Source of the DNA: Enterococcus avium ATCC 14025
Lineage (GTDB): Bacteria > Bacillota > Bacilli > Lactobacillales > Enterococcaceae
DNA length: 64,000 nucleotides
Direction: 5' to 3'
NCBI RefSeq assembly: GCF_000406965.1
Contig: NZ_KE136368.1
Span: 62,001 to 126,000, forward strand
The translations under genes and the position numbers were made by a program. Below, one piece after another: positions 23,672 to 32,509 of this stretch (the stretch's first letter is position 1; each line of letters starts with the position of its first letter). Below the pieces are notes generated by a model. It was not told the DNA's origin. It saw nothing but the letters and a program-made list of their open reading frames with translations, and made no database searches.

Positions 23672-24682
23672 TTATCGCCTAATTTTTCCTGATCCAAGGG
23701 CTAAAAATGCTTCTACCTCTTCTTGACTAAACTGATTGCAGTCGCCATGAACGGTATGCTTCAAGGCTGAGGCCGCTGTCGCGAAATCAACCACCTTTTG
23801 ATACGAATCCTTCATTAAAAGGCCGTGAAGAATACCACCAGCAAACGCGTCTCCGCCGCCGACCCGATCAATAATCGGATCGATTAGATGGCATTGCGAT
23901 TCATAATAGGCACCATCAGCCCATAATGTTCCAGTCAGTTCATTCACACTGGCGGAATGGACTGTCCGTTTTGTAGAATAAAAAACAGAAATATTCGGAT
24001 AGGGTTCCTGCATTTTTTGATAGTAATAAATTGTTTCTTCTTTATCTGACTCACCAGTATAAGGGGGGATGCCTAGAAAATGCTGGGCATCCAAGCTGCC
24101 TGCCGAACAATAATCTACATAGGGTAAAATAGCTCGGATTGATTTTCCCGCTTCTTCCGGTGTCCATAATTTTCCGCGGTAATTCACGTCAAAACTGATC
24201 TTGCAGCCCGCTTTTTTAGCCGCTTTCAAAAGTGTTACGGTCAGTTCTCGCCAGCTAGCTGAAAGAGCAGGGGTGATGCCAGATAAATGGAAAATATCTG
24301 TGTTCTGGAATAATTCCTCCAGTGTCCATTCAAGCTTTTCCATCACAGCAAAGCTTGAGCCCGCACGATCATAGACCACACTTGCGCCACGTTCGCCGAC
24401 GCCAGCCTCAAGATAATAGGTTCCAAGTCTAGGGCCTCCCATCAGAAGCTGAGAGGTATCAACGCCGTAGCGATTCAGATGCTTTTTCACAGCATGTCCA
24501 AGTTCGTTCGTGGGTACCTTACTGGCAAAAACCGCGTGATGCCCATAGTTTGCTAAGGAAATTGCGACGTTGGCTTCACCACCGCCATAATGAGCAGAAA
24601 AATCTTCAGCCTGTGCGAGTCGTGTACCAGCTGTGGTTGAAAGCCGCAGCATGATTTCCCCTAAAGTAACAACCTTTCCCAT
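23672..24682 (-). CDS. kdgK: 2-keto-3-deoxygluconate kinase
   Basis: PfkB-family kinase phosphorylating KDG to KDPG. It starts MGKVVTLGEIMLRLST with the substrate-binding YGGGEANVAISLA, and the C-terminal IDRVGGGDAFAGGILHG carries the catalytic Asp. Length 336 fits the family. RBS AAGGAGGC. It lies between kduI and kdgA in one operon. Confidence 0.92.
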   Translation of the reverse strand: MGKVVTLGEIMLRLSTTAGTRLAQAEDFSAHYGGGEANVAISLANYGHHAVFASKVPTNELGHAVKKHLNRYGVDTSQLLMGGPRLGTYYLEAGVGERGASVVYDRAGSSFAVMEKLEWTLEELFQNTDIFHLSGITPALSASWRELTVTLLKAAKKAGCKISFDVNYRGKLWTPEEAGKSIRAILPYVDYCSAGSLDAQHFLGIPPYTGESDKEETIYYYQKMQEPYPNISVFYSTKRTVHSASVNELTGTLWADGAYYESQCHLIDPIIDRVGGGDAFAGGILHGLLMKDSYQKVVDFATAASALKHTVHGDCNQFSQEEVEAFLALGSGKIRR

Positions 24683-24739
24683 GATTAGCCTCCTTTATGA
24701 GTTTATTTTCAAGTTTCTATTTAACGATTGAATGTGAGA

Positions 24740-25387
24740 TTAGTGTCCTTTTATTTCATGGAACTTCGTCATGTATTGGGCAGCTACCTCGGTTACTTTT
24801 TCAAAATCGCCAGTTGCCGCAGGAGCTAACAGATTACCGCCAACACCGACCGTAATGACTCCAGCTTCAAACCAATCAGCCATATTGTCTAGGCTGACTC
24901 CGCCAGTTGGCATAATATTCAACTGAGGCAGAGGCGCTTTAAAGGCTGGAATAATCGATGGACCGTATGCACTTCCTGGGAAGAGCTTGATGATGTCCAC
25001 GCCGCTCTTCAGCGCCTGTTTCATCTCGGTAATCGTCATGCAACCGGGTAAATATGGAATTTGATAGAGGTTGCAAATTTCTGCTGTTTCTTGATCAAAC
25101 GTAGGGCTGACAATATAATCAGCGCCAGCCATAATTGCCAATCGGGCAGTCACGGCATCTAGCACAGTGCCAGCACCAACAACTACTTCTGGTGAATCCT
25201 GATAGGCCTCAGATAGTTCTCGGATTACTTCGTCTGCCTGTGGAACAGTAAAGGTTAGTTCGAGCCCATGCATGCCGCCTTTTACAATCGCTTGACTAGC
25301 CTGTAATGCTTCTTCCTTTGTTTTCCTGCGGACGACCGCAATAACGCCAGCCTTTTCTAATCGCTGTAGAATCTCAATCTTTTTCAC
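24740..25387 (-). CDS. kdgA: KDPG/KHG aldolase
   Basis: Class I aldolase cleaving 2-keto-3-deoxy-6-phosphogluconate to pyruvate and glyceraldehyde 3-phosphate. Motifs: VIAVVR near the start, VVGAGTVLD, FIVSPTFD-like IVSPTFDQE, and the Schiff-base Lys in DIIKLFPGSAYGP. Start: GTG at 25387 (VKKIEILQRL) has better RBS spacing than GTG at 25396. First structural gene of the operon, behind the promoter at 25447-25474. Confidence 0.92.
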   Translation of the reverse strand: MKKIEILQRLEKAGVIAVVRRKTKEEALQASQAIVKGGMHGLELTFTVPQADEVIRELSEAYQDSPEVVVGAGTVLDAVTARLAIMAGADYIVSPTFDQETAEICNLYQIPYLPGCMTITEMKQALKSGVDIIKLFPGSAYGPSIIPAFKAPLPQLNIMPTGGVSLDNMADWFEAGVITVGVGGNLLAPAATGDFEKVTEVAAQYMTKFHEIKGH

Positions 25388-25430
25388 ATTTATCACTCTT
25401 TTCTTATTTGGAAACCATATTTTATTATAA

Positions 25431-25446
25431 GGAAATTTATAGTTTC
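25431..25446. promoter_or_regulatory. Candidate IclR/KdgR operator
   Basis: GGAAATTTATAGTTTC is close to a palindrome and lies just downstream of the kdgA promoter -10. A related GGAAATTATATA lies upstream of the IclR gene near 26375, and GGAAACCATA lies between this site and kdgA. Confidence 0.45.
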
Positions 25447-25474
25447 ATTATACATGGAATAGGAGAAATTGCAA
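25447..25474 (-). promoter_or_regulatory. Promoter of the kdgA-kdgK-kduI-kduD operon
   Basis: On the minus strand TTGCAA, 16-base spacer, TATAAT, about 60 bases before the kdgA start. Confidence 0.65.
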
Positions 25475-25483
25475 ACGGTTTAA
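25470..25483 (+). promoter_or_regulatory. Candidate cre (CcpA) site over the kdg promoter
   Basis: TGCAAACGGTTTAA matches the cre pattern TGNAANCGNTNNCA at all fixed positions but one. It overlaps the -35 box, consistent with glucose repression of KDG catabolism. Confidence 0.5.
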
Positions 25484-25542
25484 TGAAGAAAATTGTTTTT
25501 CTTTCTATTTTGTTTGAAGAAAGAGCACACCAGCTTTCAAAT

Positions 25543-25590
25543 AGAAAAAAGCTGATTGGACAGATACGTGTCCAATCAGCTAAGCAATCT
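25543..25590. terminator. Bidirectional terminator between the IclR gene and the kdg operon
   Basis: AGCTGATTGGACA (25550-25562) and TGTCCAATCAGCT (25569-25581) pair perfectly with a 6-base loop; a T run follows on the minus strand and another on the plus strand. Confidence 0.85.
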
Positions 25591-25594
25591 TTTT

Positions 25595-26353
25595 TTATTT
25601 GTTTAACAGCTGTTCCAGCTCTTTTTTGGTTTGGAGAATTGTTTGAATAATCAATTGTTTTTTCTCATCGTTTAGTCGGTATTTAGGCATACTGACACTA
25701 AAAGCACCGATCGCTTTTCCATCTTTTTCTAAGGAAGCCCCAACACAAAAGATATCTAATTCGACTTCTTCATCGTCAAAGGCAATCTCTGAATGCCGGA
25801 TTTCCTTCAGCTCTTTTGCCAATCTCAGAGGATTGGTGATCGTATTTTCTGTATGAGGAACCAGCGTATGCTCTGCCAGATATTGATCAAATTCCTCCTG
25901 AGAAAAGGTTGCTAGGACAGCCTTTCCCATAGCAGAACTGTATAACGGACGTGTGATCCCAATCTTTGACGACATGCGAATCGTTTGGTACTTCGCTTCC
26001 AGCTTGTTTATGTAGAGAATTTCATTATCGCTCAAAATTCCTAAATGAATGGTTTCGTCAATCGTTTGCTGGAGCTTTTCTAGATAGGGAAGAGTGATTT
26101 CTGCCAGATCTATTTGTTCAAGCCGTTGGTTGGCGTAGCGAATTAATTTTGAACCTAGCCGATAGGTTTTATGCTCACTTTTTTTTACATAGCCAATTAG
26201 GACTAGGGTGTCTAGTATTTTAATAGTTGTTGAAGGTGTCATCTTTGTAGCAGCTGTAATTTCCTGAAGGGATTGATCAGGCTCCTCTGCTAAAAAATCC
26301 ATGATTTTGGCTGCTTTTATGAGTACCGTTCCGTAGGGTTTTGCTTCTGACAT
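25595..26353 (-). CDS. kdgR: IclR-family regulator of the kdg/kdu operon
   Basis: IclR-type regulator, 252 residues: N-terminal winged helix (VLIKAAKIMDFLAEEPDQSLQEITAATKMTPSTTIKILDTL) and C-terminal effector domain with LYSSAMGKAVLA and the tail FSVSMPKYR. The ATG at 26362 overlaps the RBS, so 26353 (MSEAKPYG) is preferred. It lies directly upstream of kdgA on the same strand, separated by a terminator. KdgR proteins of this family respond to KDG. Confidence 0.87.
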   Translation of the reverse strand: MSEAKPYGTVLIKAAKIMDFLAEEPDQSLQEITAATKMTPSTTIKILDTLVLIGYVKKSEHKTYRLGSKLIRYANQRLEQIDLAEITLPYLEKLQQTIDETIHLGILSDNEILYINKLEAKYQTIRMSSKIGITRPLYSSAMGKAVLATFSQEEFDQYLAEHTLVPHTENTITNPLRLAKELKEIRHSEIAFDDEEVELDIFCVGASLEKDGKAIGAFSVSMPKYRLNDEKKQLIIQTILQTKKELEQLLNK

Positions 26354-26421
26354 CTCTCTCATCCTTTCTATATAGGAAATTATATACGATAAATAAGAAA
26401 AATCAACTGCTCAAGTAAAGC

Positions 26422-26453
26422 AAAAAGACCACCCTTGTGAAAATGGGCGGTCC
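26422..26453 (-). terminator. Terminator after the MsmK-type gene
   Basis: On the minus strand GGACCGCCC pairs with GGGTGGTC (G-T pair) around a T-rich loop, followed by TTTTT. Confidence 0.75.
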
Positions 26454-26474
26454 TTAATACAAATTTGCTTAATT

Positions 26475-27584
26475 TTAAGGCAGTGTAATCGCTTCTTGCG
26501 TGTCACTATCAAAAAAGTGACTCTTATTTAAATCAAAGGCTAAATCAATTTTCTCACCTGGTTGATGGAAATCGCGGGCATCAACACGTGAGACAAATTC
26601 TGTATCGCCAATTTTTGAATAAAGCATGGTTTCTGCACCAAGTAATTCGGAAACGACAATCTCTGATCTTACAGTAGCTTCTGGTGTCGCATCTATGACA
26701 ATTTGCTCGGTATGAATATCTTCAGGCCGAATGCCAAAAATCATTTCTTTGCCTTCATAGCCCTTTTCGACTAAGACTTTATTTTTCCCTTGCGGAATTC
26801 TTAAGTTCAGACCATGCTCATTGGTAATACAGCCATTTGATAGTCTAACCGTGAAGAAGTTCATCGCCGGAGAGCCAATAAAGCCAGCTACAAAGACATT
26901 CTTAGGCGTATTGTAGACTTCTTGCGGGGAGCCTATTTGTTGGATAAAGCCATCCTTCATGATGACGATTCGATCCGCCATAGTCATGGCTTCAGTCTGG
27001 TCATGGGTAACATAAATGGTGGTAGTATTTAAGCGTTGATGAAGTTTAGCGATCTCTGCTCGCATGGCGACTCTCAGCTTGGCATCAAGATTGGATAAAG
27101 GTTCATCCATCAGAAAGACTTGAGCATCTCTGACAATTGCTCGTCCTAGGGCAACACGCTGTCTTTGTCCACCAGATAAAGCAGAAGGTTTTCTGTGAAG
27201 ATACTCAGTCAAGCCCAAAATCTCAGCAGCATTTTCAACTCGATTTTTTATGTCGTTTTTATCAAATTTTCGCAACTTAAGCCCGAAAGCCATGTTGTCA
27301 AAGACTGTCATATGCGGATAGAGTGCGTAGTTTTGGAAAACCATCGCAATATCTCTGTCCTTGGGCGCAACATCGTTCATCAGTTTGCCGTCTATCAGAA
27401 ATTCACCTTCAGAAATATCCTCTAATCCAGCGATCATTCTTAAGGTAGTAGATTTCCCGCAACCTGATGGTCCAACGAATACAATAAATTCGCGATCCTT
27501 GATATGTAAATTAAAATCCGTGACCGAGTAATTCTCATTGTTCTCATATTTCTTGTGGATACCATTTAAAGCGATTTCAACCAT
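26475..27584 (-). CDS. msmK: Sugar ABC transporter ATPase, MsmK/UgpC type
   Basis: ATPase of the CUT1 sugar importers. Walker A GPSGCGKST, signature LSGGQRQRVALGRA, Walker B VFLMDEPLSNLD, switch His YVTHDQTEAM, and a C-terminal TOBE regulatory domain (FGIRPEDI). Length 369. The start at 27584 follows GAGGAGGG. No permease or binding-protein genes accompany it; in streptococci one MsmK serves several importers, and that sharing is likely here. Confidence 0.92.
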   Translation of the reverse strand: MVEIALNGIHKKYENNENYSVTDFNLHIKDREFIVFVGPSGCGKSTTLRMIAGLEDISEGEFLIDGKLMNDVAPKDRDIAMVFQNYALYPHMTVFDNMAFGLKLRKFDKNDIKNRVENAAEILGLTEYLHRKPSALSGGQRQRVALGRAIVRDAQVFLMDEPLSNLDAKLRVAMRAEIAKLHQRLNTTTIYVTHDQTEAMTMADRIVIMKDGFIQQIGSPQEVYNTPKNVFVAGFIGSPAMNFFTVRLSNGCITNEHGLNLRIPQGKNKVLVEKGYEGKEMIFGIRPEDIHTEQIVIDATPEATVRSEIVVSELLGAETMLYSKIGDTEFVSRVDARDFHQPGEKIDLAFDLNKSHFFDSDTQEAITLP

Positions 27585-27694
27585 GTTTTGTTCCCTCCTC
27601 GATTTGTTACTCAAACTATACATGATTGCGCTTTCTTATCTCAACGTGAATGTACACAAGAAAAATGCCAATTTTTGCATAGTTTGCCGAAATC

Positions 27695-28549
27695 CTAGGA
27701 ATGATGAAAATTCAAGATAAGAAGATAACCAAGAAATAAAGCATTCGCTTCTTTCAAATTAAGTCCTGTTTCAGAATAAAATTTTTCAATTTTATATAGC
27801 AGCGTGTTGCGATGCATATACAAATCTTTTGCCGTCGAGCTGAGATTTCCTAGATTGTTCCAAAGTGCCGGAATAATCTCACACATCTCACTTTTCTTAA
27901 GCCACATTGTATAAAGCTCCGATAAAAGCACGCTGGCCTTTATGTTCTCGTTTGAATAGAAGGACATCGCCACATTGGAGATATCTTTGCATTTTAAGTT
28001 TGTCGTCGTTTCCCAAAAGACTGTTTGCTCTTCAGAAAAAAATTCAGCAAATTTATGTTGGCTAGAATGAAAGGACCCCACAAATAATCTTGTCGAAACA
28101 TTGAAATCTGTATCAAGAGCTAGAAACAAGCCATCAAGTTCATTGGTACTCAAATAGTCCTCAGATTCTTTTTCAACGAGAAAGGCGGTAGTTTCGGTTG
28201 TAAAAAAGAAGTCTACGATATTCGGAAAAATTTGTTTGATTTCTTCTATCCAAAGTTCTTTTAGCGGGAAATCAGAGGTGCTAAGTTTTATTTGAATCAC
28301 TCGGTAATGGCCTTCTTGGTCAATTGATTTGTTTTCGAATAAAAATGAATACCAAGAATGTTTTTCTTTATCAATTTTATTTTTACCAAAGAGAAGAGTT
28401 AAGAGTTCTTCTTCACGGGCAGTTAATTCTTTCTTCGGTATCCGAATGAATCCAGCTTCTACGGGAATAGCTATATCATCAGGACTATGATCGTTTGTGG
28501 TCTGCAATGAAGAGGAGGGGAACAATGATTTGATTTCTTGATAGTTCAT
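27695..28549 (-). CDS. PucR/CdaR-type transcriptional regulator
   Basis: A 284-residue protein with a C-terminal PucR-type helix-turn-helix (NLSSTAKDLYMHRNTLLYKIEKFYSETGLNL). The rest is a variable sensor region resembling CdaR-like sugar-diacid regulators. It lies 110 bases upstream of the msmK gene on the same strand with no terminator between them, so it may control that gene or share its transcript. Effector unknown. Confidence 0.8.
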   Translation of the reverse strand: MNYQEIKSLFPSSSLQTTNDHSPDDIAIPVEAGFIRIPKKELTAREEELLTLLFGKNKIDKEKHSWYSFLFENKSIDQEGHYRVIQIKLSTSDFPLKELWIEEIKQIFPNIVDFFFTTETTAFLVEKESEDYLSTNELDGLFLALDTDFNVSTRLFVGSFHSSQHKFAEFFSEEQTVFWETTTNLKCKDISNVAMSFYSNENIKASVLLSELYTMWLKKSEMCEIIPALWNNLGNLSSTAKDLYMHRNTLLYKIEKFYSETGLNLKEANALFLGYLLILNFHHS

Positions 28550-29352
28550 AAAAGCAGCTCCTTTATAATAAATGATCGGCAGCGTTCAAGCTTTATAATT
28601 CGTCATTTATCTTAAGAGTAGAAGGTATATTTTGAAAAGTCAATTTCAATCTGTAGGTTCTAAAAGTAATGTAGGCAGTCTTTTACCTAATGATTTCTAA
28701 AAGGAAAAGCATGAAAAAGTTTCGGGTGTTCGTTCTTTTTAATTTTGTTACTGGTCTTTTTATGAAAAAGGATGGGTAAAACAAATGTTGGTGAACTACG
28801 CTAGTAACCGCGCATGGAGCAAAAGACATCGGCGTTAGTTTGGATATTCAAATTTAGAGTCAGTATCCATATCAGAATTATTCTGATTCTAGCAACACTG
28901 ATCTATATGTTGATTGAGAGAACACTATAAGAAGAATCATCGTGTAACTTGCAACGGTTTTTTTTGTGGTCATTTTGGGTTAGAAATAGCGATTATCTTC
29001 ATGTAATTCTATAGTTTAGAGAAGTTTAGAACGCATAAGAATTCAGGACAAATAAAAAAATTAAAAAAAAGAATAGTATTCAAAAAGTAATAATTTTCAA
29101 CTTGATTTTTCATATTTTATAATCCGTTTTCAAAATTTTTGACTGGTTCTTTGTTGATTATTTTTAGAAGTTATCTGAGAAATCTCGTTTTCTGTTTTAG
29201 CAATCATAATAAGTCGACTTAAATAAGAATGACAAGTTACTAATAATGTTTCTTTGTCAAAGCAAGCTGGATTTCCATTTTTCTTCATTTTGTTTCATAA
29301 TTATGATGACTAAGAAAACGGATACTCGGTGAGTGGAAAGGAAGCGAAATAC
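28550..29352. other. 800-bp intergenic region, no supported gene
   Basis: AT-rich and without an intact gene. Two very short frames are visible: 28711-28779 (MKKFRVFVLFNFVTGLFMKK-like, 22 residues, RBS AAAAGGAAAAG) and 28814-28930 (38 residues with one hydrophobic helix, no RBS). Either could be a small membrane peptide or leftover sequence. No repeat of the GGTCAA type found at 15.2 kb is present before the fusion gene. Confidence 0.35.
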
Positions 29353-30444
29353 ATGGAAATGAAGCAGCTGACAAGGAGACAACTTTTTACAGTCAAAAAA
29401 AGAGAAAACCTAGAGAAAAAAGTGTGCAAATTCTGGGAAGAGACCGGAAATGTAGATCTAGTAATAGAATACATTATCGCGATCATCTTAAGAAATGCAT
29501 TGGTGGTTAGTGATTTTTCACTACCTTGCAAAGACCTTGTTCGTGAGCTGCTTTTTCATGCTGAGCCGAGTGAAACGCTTAAAAAGTTTTGTCCATTCTT
29601 GAAGGATTATGTGGAAGAATCTGAATGGATCACGGTTATTAAACGTCTGTTTAAAACTGAAACAAATTATTATAAAGCAACCAAAAAGATCCGAATCTAT
29701 GAGAGCTACTTGAAAAACAAAGGGACTGCTGAAATTACTGAAAAATACGATAGCTTTACACTTATCTCTTACTTTGAAGATGAAAGTGGGAAGAAACATA
29801 CCTGGAAATTGAGAGACGTTGATCCAAGTAATACTCTTGAAGAGACGAAGCGCATGCTTGGCATTCTGACAAAAATGACAATTTTTAAAAAGGGAGATAT
29901 ACGCCAATTTGCAAAATTCTTAGATTGCGAATGCCGAGGGACCACTACGCTTTATAGTACACGAGCACCTAAAGAGCAAGAAGCAAAAGAAGTTGTTGTT
30001 GAACCTCAAAAAATAAAAGCGGTTACAGATGCAGAGTCAGATCTATTGAAGGGCTACGACCTTCATTTGCTGAATAAGGAACAGCTGATTACATTAATCA
30101 AAAGCTTACTAAAGGAAGCAGAAGCGATAATGCATGAAGCGGAGCTCGGTGAGGTAAGTGAAGAAGATTTTGACATGTTACCTTACAATAAAGTAATCTC
30201 GCAGAAAACGAGACTAAATGATCGAATTGTTCCGGATACTTCTGATAAAGAGCGGAGATCATCTAAGTCTAATCAATCTGAACCAGAAAAAGGCGAAGAA
30301 ATATCGGCTTTAGTGGCAGCTGAAGCCAAGATGGAACCATCTCTCAAAAAGCCTACTGAAAAACCACCAAAATCCAACAGCGCACCCAAAAAGAAGTATA
30401 CAAAAACGGAGCGGGCGCTACTGAAAAGATTTAGCAAGGTATAG
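29353..30444 (+). CDS. Fusion of the 128-residue unknown domain and a DUF2922-like domain
   Basis: Unrecognised 363-residue protein. Residues 1-100 (MEMKQLTRRQLFTVKKRENLE...; DLVRELLFHAEPSETLKKF) resemble the protein at 14272-14658. Residues about 125-200 (FTLISYFEDESGKKHTWKLRDVDP...TKMTIFKKGDIRQFAKFLDC) resemble the DUF2922 proteins at 13615 and 14727. The C-terminal 160 residues are charged, probably disordered, and end strongly basic (KKKYTKTERALLKRFSKV). The ATG at 29353 has RBS AAAGGAAG; a GTG at 29329 is the alternative. It stands alone. The fusion implies the two domains work together. Confidence 0.72.
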   Translation: MEMKQLTRRQLFTVKKRENLEKKVCKFWEETGNVDLVIEYIIAIILRNALVVSDFSLPCKDLVRELLFHAEPSETLKKFCPFLKDYVEESEWITVIKRLFKTETNYYKATKKIRIYESYLKNKGTAEITEKYDSFTLISYFEDESGKKHTWKLRDVDPSNTLEETKRMLGILTKMTIFKKGDIRQFAKFLDCECRGTTTLYSTRAPKEQEAKEVVVEPQKIKAVTDAESDLLKGYDLHLLNKEQLITLIKSLLKEAEAIMHEAELGEVSEEDFDMLPYNKVISQKTRLNDRIVPDTSDKERRSSKSNQSEPEKGEEISALVAAEAKMEPSLKKPTEKPPKSNSAPKKKYTKTERALLKRFSKV

Positions 30445-30711
30445 AAGAAATTTTTATATCCTTTTTTCAAGGGTTATTTGTCATGGACATAGCGATTTCA
30501 GTTATGGTAATAAAGATTGATTGTATTGCTTTTGGGATTTTAAGGAGAAGTGTGTCAAAAAAAGAACTGCAAATGAAGAGTCGAATATTCATTGGATAAT
30601 CCAGCATGAAAATCTGACAGATCCTGAGATTACAGCTTTTGCTGATTAAAGAATTAGGCGACTGATTTTCCTACACATAAAGATTCACGAAATTTTAGAT
30701 AAATATTAAAG
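30445..30711. other. Intergenic stretch with a probable gene fragment
   Basis: At about 30572-30649 the plus strand reads ANEESNIHWIIQHENLTDP...AFAD and stops; it looks like the coding tail of a lost gene, with no start and with a frame break just upstream near GTGTCAAAAAAAGA. The family is not recognised. Nothing else seen. Confidence 0.3.
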
Positions 30712-30752
30712 ATGCGGAATTAGCTATGATAAGGCAATTCCGCATTTTTTTA
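30712..30752 (+). terminator. Terminator
   Basis: ATGCGGAATT (30712-30721) and AATTCCGCAT (30736-30745) pair perfectly, followed by seven Ts. Confidence 0.85.
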
Positions 30753-30782
30753 TTTTCACTTAACTTTATTTTTAAAAAGAAC

Positions 30783-30811
30783 TTTACAATTTCAGTGATA
30801 CCGGTTACAAT
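30783..30811 (+). promoter_or_regulatory. Promoter of the GntR/galactitol-type PTS operon
   Basis: TTTACA (30783-30788), 17-base spacer, TACAAT (30806-30811). Transcription should begin near 30818, within the first TTGTAC box. Confidence 0.65.
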
Positions 30812-30814
30812 CAA

Positions 30815-30892
30815 CTTGTACCTACTTGTACACGCTAGTCCAAACTTGTACATTGATGATTACACTTGTACATTCTTGTTTCTAGTTGTACA
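30815..30892 (+). promoter_or_regulatory. Array of five TTGTAC boxes on a 10-bp grid
   Basis: TTGTAC starts at 30816, 30826, 30846, 30866 and 30886, and a near copy TTGTTT at 30876, so every box is on one face of the helix (steps of 10 or 20). Most are preceded by AC. The array lies between the promoter and the GntR start, so the GntR protein is the likely ligand. Confidence 0.65.
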
Positions 30893-30914
30893 AATGAATG
30901 CAGGAGGTGATCAA

Positions 30915-31655
30915 ATGATCATTAATAGAGAAGTTTCAAAGCCGGTTTATCTTCAGGTAGCAGATTATTTGCGGAATAATATTTATTCTGAAGAATGGGG
31001 AAAGGGGGAACAGATACCGTCAGAAAACCAGATAATGAAGTCTCTGGAAGTAAGTCGAGGCACCGTGAAAAAAGCAGTTAACATGTTGGTTGAAGAGGGA
31101 TTGTTATACCAGATTCAAGGAAAGGGAACCTATGTTACAGAAGACAACATCTCTTATTCATTGGGTAAAGGTCTTCTATCCTTTGCAGAATCATTGGAGG
31201 GACAGAAATTAGCTTATGAAACGAAGGTCATCACTTCTGAATTTCGTAAGGCAACAAAAGAGATCGCTTCAAGGTTGAAGATTGCTGTTGGTGAAGAGTA
31301 TTTGTACATGAAACGGATTCGGTTTGTTGAAGGGGAAAAAGTCATGTTGATTGAAAATAGGATCAACAGTCGCTTGTGCCCAGGTGTTGAGGAACATGAC
31401 TTTAATAAAGAAAGCTTATTTAAAGTGATGGAAGAAATCAGCGGCAAACGGATTGGTTACTCTGAAAGTAGATACGCAGCCAGAGTAGTAGGTGAGAAGC
31501 GTGGAAAAGAATTAGAAGTTTCCCCTGATTCTCCAGTATTGCATCTGGAACAATTAGTCTATTTAGAAGGAGGTTTACCAGTAGAATTCGGAAATGTATG
31601 GCTGAAAGCGAACAAGTACTACCTTGGAACGGTACTTCAAAGGGAGGAAATGTAG
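30915..31655 (+). CDS. GntR/UTRA-family regulator
   Basis: HutC-type GntR regulator. The winged helix (PVYLQVADYLRNNIYSEEWGKGEQIPSENQIMKSLEVSRGTVKKAV) is followed by a UTRA ligand-binding domain, about residues 80-240. The start at 30915 follows a full RBS AGGAGGTGAT; the open frame upstream to 30726 is the box-containing leader. Four bases separate it from the aldolase gene, so it is first in the operon aldolase-gatABC-kinase and probably represses it until its sugar phosphate appears. Confidence 0.9.
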   Translation: MIINREVSKPVYLQVADYLRNNIYSEEWGKGEQIPSENQIMKSLEVSRGTVKKAVNMLVEEGLLYQIQGKGTYVTEDNISYSLGKGLLSFAESLEGQKLAYETKVITSEFRKATKEIASRLKIAVGEEYLYMKRIRFVEGEKVMLIENRINSRLCPGVEEHDFNKESLFKVMEEISGKRIGYSESRYAARVVGEKRGKELEVSPDSPVLHLEQLVYLEGGLPVEFGNVWLKANKYYLGTVLQREEM

Positions 31656-31658
31656 CAT

Positions 31659-32507
31659 ATGCCGTTAGTAAATGGTTACAGATTATTAGACATTATTAAA
31701 GAAAGAAAAGTAATTGCGGGAGCGTTCAATACGACCAATCTCGAAACAACTGTTGGAATTTTAAAAGCGATTGAAGAAAGTGGGATTCCGACATTCATTC
31801 AAGTTGCCCCAACCAATATCACGTTAGCGGGCTATGAATATATTGTCGATATGGTTTCTCGCTATGCAGAGAATATGGATACTCCTGTGGCTCTGCATTT
31901 AGATCACGGAAAGAAGTTTGAGGATGTAAAAATGGCCACACGTGCTGGGTTTACTTCGGTGATGATTGATGGTGCCTCGTATGATTTTGAGGAGAACATT
32001 GCTTTTACTAAGAAGGCGGTTGATTTTGCTAAAGGATATGGAATTCCGGTCGAAGCAGAATTAGGCGCCATACTAGGAAAAGAAGACGATCATGTTAGCG
32101 AAGCCGATTCGAAAACAAATCCTGCCCAAGTCAAAGAGTTCGTGGAACGAACTGGGTGCGATATGCTGGCTGTTTCAGTAGGTAATGTTCATGGATTAGA
32201 GGATGAACCGCGTATTGATTTTGACTTATTAAAAAAAATCAACGAAGTTTCACCAGTGCCTTTAGTTATTCATGGCGGATCGGGGATTCCAGATGAACAC
32301 ATCCAACGAATGGTAGCATTTAATGTTGCTAAAATAAATATTGCCAGTGACTTACGTCAAAGCTATATCAAGAGCGTTGGAAAAGCCTATGAAGAAAACA
32401 ATAATGAAGCAAATTTGATCAAAGTATTGCAAAATGCCGAGGATGCTGTTTTTGAGACTGTTTATGCCAAAATTTTGAGTATGAACGCTGCCACTGTGGA
32501 GGTTTAA
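31659..32507 (+). CDS. Class II sugar-bisphosphate aldolase 1
   Basis: Zinc aldolase of the fructose/tagatose-bisphosphate family (FbaA/GatY/KbaY). Zinc and catalytic regions: HLDHGK (residues 80-85), VEAELGA (131-137), SVGNVHG (173-179), HGGSG (205-209). It shares AFNTTN and SVGNVHG with aldolase 2 and differs from aldolase 3 (AFNVPN, AFGTVHG), so aldolases 1 and 2 are a subgroup. RBS GGGAGGAAAT. Translated with the PTS genes that follow. The exact bisphosphate is not readable. Confidence 0.88.
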   Translation: MPLVNGYRLLDIIKERKVIAGAFNTTNLETTVGILKAIEESGIPTFIQVAPTNITLAGYEYIVDMVSRYAENMDTPVALHLDHGKKFEDVKMATRAGFTSVMIDGASYDFEENIAFTKKAVDFAKGYGIPVEAELGAILGKEDDHVSEADSKTNPAQVKEFVERTGCDMLAVSVGNVHGLEDEPRIDFDLLKKINEVSPVPLVIHGGSGIPDEHIQRMVAFNVAKINIASDLRQSYIKSVGKAYEENNNEANLIKVLQNAEDAVFETVYAKILSMNAATVEV

Positions 32508-32509
32508 GA

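Noticed and set aside
30726-30914. N-terminal extension of the GntR protein
   Set aside because: It would translate the promoter and operator boxes; the ATG at 30915 has a full RBS and matches the family start.
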